A stretch of 18,068 bases of DNA from JBCCGI01 sp039029355. Lineage in GTDB: Bacteria > Planctomycetota > UBA1135 > GCA-002686595. Position 1 is the stretch's first letter, and the number at the start of each line of letters is the position of its first letter. Shown piece by piece: positions 1-7,968 of this stretch. The translations under genes were made by a program, and so were the position numbers. The stretch covers positions 1 through 18,068 of the forward strand of contig JBCCGI010000129.1 of assembly GCA_039029355.1 (NCBI GenBank), read 5' to 3'. The notes under the pieces are model-generated. The model made no database searches, was not told the DNA's origin, and saw nothing but the letters and a program-made list of their open reading frames with translations.

Positions 1-600
1 CACCTCGGCAACCAGCTCAGCCGCCGTCGCCGTGCACTCGGTCTTCTGCGACGAGCACTCGCTCACCTCGGCAACCAGCTCAGCCGCCGTCGCCGTGCAT
101 TCGGTCTTCTGCGACGAGCACTCGCTCACCTCGGCAACCAGCTCAGCCGCCGTCGCCGTGCACTCGGTCTTCTGCGACGAGCACTCGGTCGCGTCCGCAA
201 CCAGCTCGACCACCGCGGTGCTGCTGCACTCGGACTTCTTCGAGGCGCACTCACCCGCGTCCGCGACCAGCTCGACCACCGCCGTGCCGCTGCACTCGGA
301 CTTCTTCGAGGCGCACTCGCCCGCGTCCGCAACCAGCTCGACCACCGCCGCGCTGCTGCACTCGGACTTCTTCGAGGCGCACTCACCCGCGTCCGCGACC
401 AGCTCGACCACCGCCGCGCTGCTGCACTCGGACTTCTTCGAGGCGCACTCACCCGCGTCCGCAACCAGCTCGACCACCGCCGCGCTGCTGCACTCGGACT
501 TCTTCGAGGCGCACTCACCCGCGTCCGCGACCAGCTCGACCACCGCCGTGCTGCTGCACTCGGTCTTCTGCGCGGTGCACGCGGCCGCGTCTAGCTCCTG
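1..600. repeat. Tandem 63-66 bp coding repeats
   Basis: Five near-identical 66-bp units occupy about 230-555, followed towards the left edge by diverged 66- and 63-bp units. They encode the Cys-pair repeats of the secreted protein. High DNA identity between neighbouring units implies recent expansion or homogenisation. The array continues past the left edge, so the copy number is unknown. Confidence 0.85.
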
Positions 601-897
601 TGCGACCCACTTGGCGGGGGCGGTGGAGCATGCCGACGGGGTGTCGGAGACCGGGATGGCCTGGGGTTGCTCGGCGCCCAGGGCCAGGGTTTGGGCCAGG
701 GTGGCGGCGACCTCGGCTTCGAGGGCGGCCAGCTCGGCGCGGGCGACGGCGAGGTCGGCGCGGGCTTGGGCGAGCTTGGCCTGGGTGAAGGCCTTTTGGA
801 TCGACGCGAGCGCGCCGGCGGGCTCTTCGGTGCTCTGGGCGGCGGTGAGGCCGGCGGCAAGGCCCAGGGCGCCGAGGGAAAGCAACATCCGTTTCAT
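1..897 (-). CDS. Secreted protein with tandem paired-cysteine repeats (partial, C-terminus beyond window)
   Basis: I do not recognise a family. The frame starts at an ATG at 897 and stays open to the window edge (299 codons), so the C-terminus is missing. Residues 1-20 (MKRMLLSLGALGLAAGLTAA) form a signal peptide, so the protein is probably exported. Residues 30-78 are Ala/Glu/Gln-rich and probably helical or coiled coil. From about residue 111 to the edge, nine full units of 21-22 residues and a partial one follow each other. Each contains a TECSS or SECSS-type Cys, an ELVA core and a second Cys (GECASKK or SECSSQK). There are two subfamilies: 22-residue units nearer the N-terminus and 21-residue units nearer the edge. 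Unit lengths are multiples of three and third positions are almost all G or C, which supports this strand. The other strand is also open across the repeats, but gives His/Ser-rich text without a signal peptide. Start context is weak (GGAAG about 9 bases upstream). Confidence 0.75.
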   Translation of the reverse strand, partial: MKRMLLSLGALGLAAGLTAAQSTEEPAGALASIQKAFTQAKLAQARADLAVARAELAALEAEVAATLAQTLALGAEQPQAIPVSDTPSACSTAPAKWVAQELDAAACTAQKTECSSTAVVELVADAGECASKKSECSSAAVVELVADAGECASKKSECSSAAVVELVADAGECASKKSECSSAAVVELVADAGECASKKSECSGTAVVELVADAGECASKKSECSSTAVVELVADATECSSQKTECTATAAELVAEVSECSSQKTECTATAAELVAEVSECSSQKTECTATAAELVAEV

Positions 898-945
898 GGT
901 GGGAGTCTTCCGCGGAGGTAGGACGTGGGTTGGAAACGCCGGGAC

Positions 946-958
946 GCCTCGACGAGGC
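946..958. promoter_or_regulatory. Palindrome in divergent intergenic region
   Basis: A perfect 6-bp inverted repeat with a one-base centre (GCCTCG-A-CGAGGC) lies midway between the divergent starts at 897 and 1036. An operator serving one or both genes is possible, but short GC palindromes arise easily in this composition. I see no convincing -35/-10 pair. Confidence 0.2.
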
Positions 959-1035
959 CCGGGCGGAGATCCAGGATAGGACATCCAGCCCGGCTGGAAC
1001 CGCCCGTTCCGGGAGACCCTCCGTAAAGTCATCGC

Positions 1036-2076
1036 ATGCCGAAGCTCCTGTCGCCGATCCTCGTCGTCGTCCTCGCCGTCCTCGCGCTGGCCCTGCGGCC
1101 GGCGGAGCCCCGCAGCCTGGCCCTGGAGCTGTCCGCCGCCTTCGAGGACGTCGCCGAGGAGGCCTCGCCCGCGGTGCTGCAAGTTCTCACGTACGGATCA
1201 CAGGGGCGCGGCCGGCGACTGGTGGCGCGCGGCAGCGGGGTGATCGTCGGGGCGGAGGGGATCGCGGTGACCAACCACCACGTGGTCGAGCCGGGCGACG
1301 AGGTCAGCGTCGTGCTGGCCGACGGGCGCGAGCTTCCGGTGCGGCTGCGCGGGGTCGACGACGAGACCGACCTCGCGGTGCTCGAGCTGCCGGCGGGCGA
1401 GTACCCGACCCTGCGCCTGGTCGAGCGCACCCCGCGCGTCGGCGCCTGGGTGTTGGCGTTCGGCAACCCGCGCGGACTCGGGGCCAGCGTCACCGCCGGC
1501 ATCGTCAGCGGGCACGGCCGCAAGGGGCTCGGCATCGCGACCTTCGAGAGCTTCCTGCAGACCGACGCGACGATCCACGCCGGCAACTCCGGCGGGCCGC
1601 TGACCGACCTCACCGGGAGCATCGTCGGCATCAACACCGCGCGCGGCCTGGGCGGCGAGGAGGGCATCAACTTCGCCATCCCGGCCGACATGGTGGCGGA
1701 CGTCGTCGCGGACATCCTGACCCACGGCCGTGTGCGGCGCGGCTGGCTCGGCGTGCGGATGCGCGTGCTGTCGGGTCGGGCGTCGCGCATCCGCGGGCTG
1801 GAGGACCGCCGTCACGTGGCGATCCGCGAGGCGCTCCCGGGAGGGCCGGCCGAGGCCGCCGGGCTGCGGGAGGGCGACGTGATCCTGGCGATCGACGGCG
1901 TGCGTCCGACCGATGACCGCGACCTGCTCGAGCGCGTCGCCTCCTATCCGCCGGGCGCGCTGCTCGCGCTCGAGGTGCTGCGCGGCGACGAGGTGGAGGA
2001 GATCGAGGTACGCCTCGGCGAACGCATCGCCGGGCTCGCCCGCGAGGCGCGCGCGGACGAGGTGCGCGAGCAGTAG
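1036..2076 (+). CDS. HtrA/Deg-type trypsin-like serine protease with one PDZ domain
   Basis: This is a probable envelope-quality-control protease that cleaves misfolded or regulatory proteins. Residues 1-22 form a hydrophobic N-terminal segment, either a signal peptide or a membrane anchor. The S1C protease domain spans about 40-230. Its triad is visible: His82 in TNHHVV, Asp112 in ETDLAVLEL and Ser185 in GNSGGPL. A single PDZ domain covers about 235-330, including the GWLGV entry and GLREGDVILAIDG. At 346 residues with one PDZ it resembles DegS or short HtrA rather than two-PDZ DegP. A charged, Ala/Arg/Glu-rich tail follows. The ATG at 1036 starts just before the hydrophobic segment; no strong ribosome-binding site is visible. 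It is divergent from the secreted repeat protein and convergent with the GreA-fusion gene. Confidence 0.9.
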   Translation: MPKLLSPILVVVLAVLALALRPAEPRSLALELSAAFEDVAEEASPAVLQVLTYGSQGRGRRLVARGSGVIVGAEGIAVTNHHVVEPGDEVSVVLADGRELPVRLRGVDDETDLAVLELPAGEYPTLRLVERTPRVGAWVLAFGNPRGLGASVTAGIVSGHGRKGLGIATFESFLQTDATIHAGNSGGPLTDLTGSIVGINTARGLGGEEGINFAIPADMVADVVADILTHGRVRRGWLGVRMRVLSGRASRIRGLEDRRHVAIREALPGGPAEAAGLREGDVILAIDGVRPTDDRDLLERVASYPPGALLALEVLRGDEVEEIEVRLGERIAGLAREARADEVREQ

Positions 2077-2262
2077 CGCGCCCCCCGCGCCGGGGAGGTT
2101 CCCCCGGCCGACCGACGGCATCTAGCCCGATGGTGCGAGGATTGCGCGTCACGGTACGCCATGACTCATGGCCGGTCTCCCTTGTGGGTTGAGGCTTACC
2201 CCACCCATTGCAGCCCCTCGTGGTGACTGCGGCCAGGAGGCCGGCCTTCTCACCCCATCCGG
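2077..2262. terminator. Convergent intergenic region with weak hairpins
   Basis: The region separates the ends of the protease (+) and GreA-fusion (-) genes. A CCCCG-CGC-CGGGG hairpin lies at 2083-2095, just after the protease stop. A GGCC-based inverted repeat lies at about 2231-2246, near the end of the minus-strand gene. Neither has a U-tract, so intrinsic termination is only plausible. Confidence 0.3.
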
Positions 2263-4449
2263 CTAGAGATCGATCAGACGGACGGCGAGCACATGCACCT
2301 GCGTCTCGCCGCCGGGCAGCTTCACGGTCGCCTCGTCGCCCGGGTGCAGCCCGAGCATGCCCGCCGCGAGCGGCGAGTGGTACGAGACCACGTCGTCGCG
2401 GTCGGGCTCGTCCCAGGGGCCGAGGATGCTGAGCTCGCGCTCGCGACCCGTCGCTTCGCGGATCTTGACGCGCGTGCCGGGCGAGACGGTGTTCTCCGGA
2501 ATCGCCGCGTCCTCGAGGAACGCGGTCTCGCGGAGCTCCGCCTCGATCTCCTGGGCGCGCTGGGTGAGGTTGCGCTGCTCCTCGATCGCGGCCTCCCACT
2601 CGGAGTTCTCGGACAAGTCGCCGTAGGAGGCCGCCTTGCCGATCGCCTCGGAGTTCTCGGGGATCTTGATGTCGCGCAGGATGCGGAGCTCCTCCTCGCG
2701 GCGAGCCAGCCCGGCGCGGGTGGTCCAGATCGTGTCGCCCTCCCAGAAAGGGCGGTCGGCGCCGCGGAAGATCTCGGGCGCGATCTCGACCACGATCGAG
2801 GTGAACAGGCGGTCGATCTCGCGGTCGACGCCGCGCTCGACCAGCGAGTTCAGCCGGCGCAGGCCTTCGGTCTCGACGCCGTCGAGCAGGATCGGCAGGA
2901 GCGGCTTCTTGCCCTCGGCGAGTACCGCGGTCAGCCGCGTGCGCGCGCGGGTCGAGAAGTTGTCGCTGGCGGGCTGCCGCTTGAGGTGCGTCGCGAGCTG
3001 CAGCAGCGAGGTCGCGCGCTGGGCGCCCGCGCCGAGCTTGGGCGGCATGTCATCGGCGGAGCGCTCCAGGCGCTCAACCAGGGCCACCAGCACGCTCGGG
3101 TTGCGGTTGGGCCGCAGCAGGAGCGCGCCGTAGTGGCCGAAGAGCTCGTCGCGCCGGCCCGCCTCGTCGAGCGCCTCGACCAGCCCGCGCGCCATGCCGG
3201 GGGGCGAGTGCAGCAGGTTGCGCGCCGCGTCGTCGAGCCACTCCTCGCCGCGCGCCTCGCGCAGGAGCTCGATGGCCTTGTCCTGGTCGCGCACGCTCGG
3301 GAAGCGGTGGAAGAGCTGCCAGAGCGGGGGCGAATCCTCGTCCTCCTCCTCCGCGGCGACCTCGGCCAGGATGCCGGCCAGCGCCTCGGGCGTCGCGCCG
3401 CGCACGTCGCGCAGCAGCATCCACGCGGCGAAGCGCCGCGGCTGGTCGCGCTCCTCGTCGTGGGCGAGGACCTCGAGGGTCTCGAGCGCCGCGTTGCGCA
3501 GGTTGTCGTCGAGCCCCTTCGCCGCCATCACGTCGCGCACGCGCTGCAGCGCGGTGGCGAAGGTCGTCGCGCGCTCTAGCTGCCTCCGCAGCGACTGCGC
3601 CGGATCCGCCTCGGCCGCGAGCAGGCGCACCTGCGCCTTCGTGCCCGCGCCGGTGATCTCGAACCAGCCGCTCTCGTCCGCGCCCTTGCGCGCGCGGCGC
3701 CAGTAGGCCGTGAACGCGGGGCCGTCGACGCCCAGCGAGCCCATCGTGATCTTCAGCTGGTGGTAGCCCACCTGGCCCTGGTGGCGGCGGACGACCGCGC
3801 GCAGGAGCTCCAGCGGCTCTTCCTTCACCATGCGCTTGAGCCCCTCCGGGTCGGTGACCACGAGAGCGCGCGGGTCCTCGGCCGAGAGCACCTCGAAGAT
3901 GTCGACCGCGGTGGTGAAGGGGAACGTGTCGCGGCGCCCGGACGAGAAGCGCACCTCGACCTCGAGCTCGTCGAGGTCGAGCGACTCGATCGCGCCGATG
4001 CCCCAGCCCTTGGCGTGGTACACCGCCTTGCCGTCCTTCAACGCGAGCAGCCGGCGGAACGCGCGCCACGCGGCGCGCATGTCCGGCGCGTTCTCGCTGA
4101 AGCCCGCGATGTCGCAGAACGGAGCCCACCAGCTCTCGCCGCCGTACGCCGCTTCGACGCTCTCGTAGAGTGGCTTGGCCAACTCCCCTGGCGAGCCGCC
4201 CTCGAGCATCGCGGCTCCGAGCAGCCGCGCCGCGTCGGCGCCGCGTCCGTTGCCGGCGAGCACTTCGGCGTGGTCCTTGAGGAGCGGCAGGATGCGCGGC
4301 AGCTCGCGCCGCCTGGCCGCGTGGGGGAGGGCTTCGAGGACGGGTTCGGTCGAGGCGTCGGCGGCGAGCATCAGCTCGGTCCACTCGTCCTCGAGCGCTT
4401 CCCAATCCCCTTTCTTGACGTGGCTCAGGAGCGACATGGGGCGGAACAT
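2263..4449 (-). CDS. greA: Long GreA/GreB-domain transcription elongation factor (PVC-type N-terminal extension)
   Basis: The C-terminal part (about 575-728) is a Gre factor. A coiled coil carries the tip motif SYGDLSENSEWEAAIEEQ, with the conserved acidic residues that stimulate cleavage of backtracked RNA by RNA polymerase. It is followed by the FKBP-like domain (LGPWDEPD...VVSYHSPLAAGMLG...GDEATVK). Ordinary GreA is about 158 residues, whereas this protein has about 570 more at its N-terminus. These are mostly predicted helices, plus a small beta-rich module near 145-200 (AKGWGIGAIESLDLDELEVEVRF) reminiscent of a Tudor/CarD-like fold. Chlamydial GreA is similarly long (about 715 residues), so the extension may give extra polymerase contacts. 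ATG codons at 4449 and 4437 are both possible starts, and the first is used here. The protein is cytoplasmic. The Gre assignment is firm; the N-terminal role is inference. Confidence 0.88.
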   Translation of the reverse strand: MFRPMSLLSHVKKGDWEALEDEWTELMLAADASTEPVLEALPHAARRRELPRILPLLKDHAEVLAGNGRGADAARLLGAAMLEGGSPGELAKPLYESVEAAYGGESWWAPFCDIAGFSENAPDMRAAWRAFRRLLALKDGKAVYHAKGWGIGAIESLDLDELEVEVRFSSGRRDTFPFTTAVDIFEVLSAEDPRALVVTDPEGLKRMVKEEPLELLRAVVRRHQGQVGYHQLKITMGSLGVDGPAFTAYWRRARKGADESGWFEITGAGTKAQVRLLAAEADPAQSLRRQLERATTFATALQRVRDVMAAKGLDDNLRNAALETLEVLAHDEERDQPRRFAAWMLLRDVRGATPEALAGILAEVAAEEEDEDSPPLWQLFHRFPSVRDQDKAIELLREARGEEWLDDAARNLLHSPPGMARGLVEALDEAGRRDELFGHYGALLLRPNRNPSVLVALVERLERSADDMPPKLGAGAQRATSLLQLATHLKRQPASDNFSTRARTRLTAVLAEGKKPLLPILLDGVETEGLRRLNSLVERGVDREIDRLFTSIVVEIAPEIFRGADRPFWEGDTIWTTRAGLARREEELRILRDIKIPENSEAIGKAASYGDLSENSEWEAAIEEQRNLTQRAQEIEAELRETAFLEDAAIPENTVSPGTRVKIREATGRERELSILGPWDEPDRDDVVSYHSPLAAGMLGLHPGDEATVKLPGGETQVHVLAVRLIDL

Positions 4450-4486
4450 GATGCCGACCGACCCCGCCCTTAGCGAGCGTTAGCCC

Positions 4487-5719
4487 TCAACCATCGACGG
4501 TGAGAATGGCACCCTTCAGGTAGCGGGAGCGCGGATGGTCCGGCCGCTGCGGGTGATCGGGGGCGGCGCCGAGCACCTCCAGGAGCCGCACGCCCACGTC
4601 GACCCGCCGCGCGGCCCCGAAGACCGTGCCTAGGAAGGTCCCGAGATCCACCGCGCCCGAGCACGAGAAGGTGGCCAGAAGCCCCCCGGGGGGCAGGGCG
4701 GCCAGGGCCAGGGCGTTCAGGTCGGCGTAGGCCCGCAGGCCGCGCTCCAGATCGGCCCGGCCCACGACCAGTTTCTTGGGGTCGAGCACGATCAGGTCCG
4801 GCCTAGGCCCGCGGCCGCCGGCCCCGAGCTCCCGCAGGACGTCGAAGGCGTCGGCGTGGCGGATCTCCAGCCCGAGGCGGTTGCGGTCCGCGGCGGCCCC
4901 GGCGCGCTCAAGCGTGACCTCGTCGAGGTCGACCAGGCGCACCCGGCGGGCCCCGGCGCGGGCCGCGTGGAGCCCGAAGCCGCCTAGGTTGCAGAAGAGA
5001 TCGAGCACGTCGCGCCCGCCGGCCAGCTCGGCCACCCGGCGGCGGTTGTCGCGCTGGTCGCAGAAGAAGCCGGTCTTGTGGCCGGCCCCGGCCAGTACCG
5101 GGTAGGCGATGCCATGCTCGGTGACCTCGACCTCCGTGCCGGCGCCGCGGTCGGGGCCGATCGGGACCGCGTCCTCCTCCATGCCCTCGTTCGTCCGGGC
5201 GCTGCGCGGGATCCGGTGGAGGACCGTGGCCTCGGGGTAGAGGGCTTCCAGGGCCTGCTCGACCTCGGCGTGCAGCCGCGCGAAGCCCAGGGCGTGGTAC
5301 TCGCACACCAGCACGTCCCCCAGGCGGTCCACGATCAGTCCGGGCAGGTCGTCGCCCTCGGCGTGGGCGACGCGGTAGGCGTCGCTGACCCGCGGCAGGT
5401 CCAGGGTCCGCCGGCGCAGGCGGTCGGCGGCCCGCAGGCGGGCCTCCAGGAAGCGTCCCGGCTCGCGGAGCGCCGAGCGCTTCCCGCGGCTGAGCCAGCG
5501 CAGGCGGATGTCCGAGGAGCCGTTCCAGAGCGCGTGGCCCAGGAAGCGCCCGCTGGCGTCCTCGACCTCGACCAGCGAGCCGCCGGCCAGGGCCTCGGCC
5601 CCCGCGGAGGCCCGTCCGCCGGGCCCCCGGCCGTCGGCCACGTGGCGCGCGTAGACCCAGGGGCCACGCTGGATCTCGTCGGTGCGGAGGGCGACGCGGG
5701 GCAGGTGGGGCTCGGCCAT
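4487..5719 (-). CDS. RlmI-like SAM-dependent 23S rRNA (cytosine-C5) methyltransferase
   Basis: COG1092-type protein, 410 residues from the ATG at 5719. An earlier in-frame ATG at 5833 would only add a Pro/Gly-rich, uncharacteristic leader. The N-terminal third holds a PUA-like RNA-binding region (GSLVEVEDASGRFLGHALWN, about 48-67). The Rossmann domain shows TGFFCDQRDNR (216-226), DLFCNLGGFGLHAA (240-253, SAM loop) and SCS (352-354), whose Cys353 is the expected catalytic nucleophile. The DPPK motif usual in this family reads DPKK at 313-316, a mild oddity. The family methylates C5 of a 23S rRNA cytosine (C1962 in E. coli); the exact site here is unknown. It lies 37 bp upstream of the GreA-fusion gene on the same strand, so co-transcription is plausible. 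Confidence 0.88.
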   Translation of the reverse strand: MAEPHLPRVALRTDEIQRGPWVYARHVADGRGPGGRASAGAEALAGGSLVEVEDASGRFLGHALWNGSSDIRLRWLSRGKRSALREPGRFLEARLRAADRLRRRTLDLPRVSDAYRVAHAEGDDLPGLIVDRLGDVLVCEYHALGFARLHAEVEQALEALYPEATVLHRIPRSARTNEGMEEDAVPIGPDRGAGTEVEVTEHGIAYPVLAGAGHKTGFFCDQRDNRRRVAELAGGRDVLDLFCNLGGFGLHAARAGARRVRLVDLDEVTLERAGAAADRNRLGLEIRHADAFDVLRELGAGGRGPRPDLIVLDPKKLVVGRADLERGLRAYADLNALALAALPPGGLLATFSCSGAVDLGTFLGTVFGAARRVDVGVRLLEVLGAAPDHPQRPDHPRSRYLKGAILTVDG

Positions 5720-5847
5720 GGGGGCGGCATCGTAGCCCAGCGGGCCCCGGTGACCGCGCCCCGGCCGCGCGCTATCAGGCGGTTGGGTCGCGCCGTAGGA
5801 TGCTCGCGGCGCCCCCGCTCCCGCCGGATCCAAGGCCGAAACGACCT

Positions 5848-7968
5848 ATGCACGCCTCCCTCCTGCTTGACCTCGTCGCCCTCCTGGGCGGGACCGTCCA
5901 CACCCTGGAGCCCGAGGCCGAGCCGGCCCTGGCCACGGTGGTGATCCGCGACGGGCGGATCGAGGCGCTGCTCGCGCCCGAGGTCGAGCCCCCGACCGAG
6001 GCGCGCCGGATCGACGTGACCGGCAAGCACCTGGTGCCCGGGCTGATCGACTCGATGGTGTACTTCGACCCCGAGCACGACGCGCTCTACGTAGCGGAGG
6101 GCGTCACGACCATCCGCGACCTCGGCGGCGACCCGATCCGGGCGCTGATGGAGCGCTACGAAAAGGCCCGCGACCGCGTCCCGGGCCCGACCCTGCTCAC
6201 GCCCGGCGCGGTGATCGACGGCGACCCGCCGTCGTCGTCCGAGGCGGTCATCCTGCGGACGCCGGCGATGGCCGACGAGCTGCTGCCGATCCTCTTTAAC
6301 GAGGAGGTCGATTTCCTGTCGGTTCAGCTCGGGCTGCCGGCCGACTCGTTCCGCCGCACGCTCGAGCTGGCCCACGAGCGGGAGCTGCAGGTCTGGGGGC
6401 CGGTGCCGCGCGCGGTGAGCCTGAAGGACGCGCTCGAGCTCGGCTTCGACGGCATCCTGTTCCTCGACCGCCTGCTGCCCGAGGGCGTGGGCTGGGACTT
6501 CGTGCAGCCGGCGGCCTTCAAGAAGTCGATCGAGCTGGTGGCCGGGTCCGGCGCGGGGCTGGTGCCGCTCCTGCACGCGACCGCCCTGCGCGTCGAGGAC
6601 CAGGGCAAGCAGGACTTCGACCTGGGGCTGCTCGACCCGCTGTACGAGAGCCAGTGGCAGGGCGAGCTGTCCTTCCGCCGCTCGCTCGACGACGACGACT
6701 ACGTCGTGACCGGAACGCGCGTGGCGACCAAGCAGGCCGCGCTCCTGGTCGCGCTGCGCGAGGCCGGCATCCCGGTGCTGCCCGGCTCGGGCGCGCCGCA
6801 TCCGTGGCTGTTCCCAGGACGCGCGCTGCACGACGAGCTCGCGCGCTGGGAGGCCGCGGGCGTGCCGGCGATCGACGTGCTCGCCGCCGCGACGCGGCAG
6901 GCGGCCGAGGAGCTGGGCATCGACGACGTGCGCGGAACGCTCGCCCCCGGCAAGGCCGCCGACCTGCTCGTCGTGGGCGCGGACCCGCGCGAGGGCGTGG
7001 CGGCGCTGCGCACGCCCGAGATCGTGGTCCTGCGCGGGCACGTGCTGGAGCGCGAGGCGCTGGACGACCTCGTCGCCACCCTGCGCGCGCGGCTCGACGC
7101 CCACCGGGCCGAGCTCGCCAAACCGATCGAGGTCGACCCGCCCGAGCTCCCCGAGGGCGCCGTCGTGCTGCAGGGCAAGGTCGACGTGGTCGCCGTCGGG
7201 CAGCGCATCCGCGCCGAGCGCTACGCCGTCGTGCGCGAGCCCGACGGGGCGCTCGCCTACTGCGGGCGCACGGCCTACCGCACGGAGGAAGGCGAGCTCA
7301 CGCGCTCGATGACCGTGCTGCAGCGCACGCGCGACGGCAAGCTCGACGAGTTCATCGTGCGGCTGGAGAGCGGCGAGGACATCGTGCAGTCGCACGGCAT
7401 CTTCACCGCCGACCAGACCCGGATCGAGCGCCGGATGAACAACCTCCTGGTCGACACCAAGCGCTGGCGCGGCCGGCTCGCGACGATCGACGTGGGCAGC
7501 GTCACCTCGCTCCTGCGCCTGACCCAGTTCGTGCGCGAGGAGCCCTTCGAGGTGGTGTCCTTCCACGAGTTGCTCGAGCCCGAGGTGGTCCAGTGGGTCA
7601 TGGGCTACGGGGGCGAGGACGAGCTCCTGCACTACGTCCGCACGCACAAGGGCGCGACCTCGTTCCGCAGCAGCGAGCTGGGCTCGGTCGCCTACGCCAC
7701 GACCGTGGTGGGGGGCGGAACGGTCGAGACCCAGCTGACCGAAGAAGACGCGCTCGGCGGACCGGGCCTGCCCCCGCCCGCGGTCAAGCTCGCGCTGCTC
7801 GTGCCGGCGGAGGCCGGTGCAGACGCCGAAGGCGCCGAGAACGCCGAGACGACTCCGCCCGCGCCGGAGCCTGCCCCGGACGATGCCGCGGGTGAGGATC
7901 CCGCGGACGCCGGCGGCGGAGAGCCCGAGGACCCGGCGGACCCCGGCAGCGAGGACGGCCGCGGATGA
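5848..7968 (+). CDS. Amidohydrolase-fold protein lacking canonical metal ligands, with extra C-terminal domain
   Basis: The N-terminal 420 residues have the amidohydrolase layout. There is a beta-sandwich start (GGTVHTL, VVIRDGRIEAL), the strand KHLVPGLID, an imidazolonepropionase-like barrel, and the closing sandwich GTLAPGKAADLLVVGADP. However, the HxH motif that normally follows PGLID is replaced by SMVYF (about residues 68-73), and the C-terminal Asp region reads GSGAPHPW (313-320). Catalysis by the usual metal mechanism therefore looks lost. Residues about 440-670 form a separate domain I cannot name, and the last 33 residues are an acidic Ala/Pro/Glu/Asp tail. The ATG at 5848 is preferred because the sandwich fold begins right after it; an ATG at 5800 is also in frame. 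No clear signal peptide is seen. Its stop overlaps the dus start (ATGA). Confidence 0.75.
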   Translation: MHASLLLDLVALLGGTVHTLEPEAEPALATVVIRDGRIEALLAPEVEPPTEARRIDVTGKHLVPGLIDSMVYFDPEHDALYVAEGVTTIRDLGGDPIRALMERYEKARDRVPGPTLLTPGAVIDGDPPSSSEAVILRTPAMADELLPILFNEEVDFLSVQLGLPADSFRRTLELAHERELQVWGPVPRAVSLKDALELGFDGILFLDRLLPEGVGWDFVQPAAFKKSIELVAGSGAGLVPLLHATALRVEDQGKQDFDLGLLDPLYESQWQGELSFRRSLDDDDYVVTGTRVATKQAALLVALREAGIPVLPGSGAPHPWLFPGRALHDELARWEAAGVPAIDVLAAATRQAAEELGIDDVRGTLAPGKAADLLVVGADPREGVAALRTPEIVVLRGHVLEREALDDLVATLRARLDAHRAELAKPIEVDPPELPEGAVVLQGKVDVVAVGQRIRAERYAVVREPDGALAYCGRTAYRTEEGELTRSMTVLQRTRDGKLDEFIVRLESGEDIVQSHGIFTADQTRIERRMNNLLVDTKRWRGRLATIDVGSVTSLLRLTQFVREEPFEVVSFHELLEPEVVQWVMGYGGEDELLHYVRTHKGATSFRSSELGSVAYATTVVGGGTVETQLTEEDALGGPGLPPPAVKLALLVPAEAGADAEGAENAETTPPAPEPAPDDAAGEDPADAGGGEPEDPADPGSEDGRG

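Noticed and set aside
32..979. Plus-strand 315-residue open frame across the left repeat array
   Set aside because: It has no signal peptide or natural start context and runs into low-complexity text; the minus-strand frame has a signal peptide, sensible repeats and GC-rich third positions.
5335..7647. Minus-strand 770-residue open frame antisense to the amidohydrolase gene
   Set aside because: Its text is low-complexity His/Arg/Gln/Leu-rich with no domain; the plus-strand frame has clear fold landmarks. It is a shadow of high-GC coding DNA.
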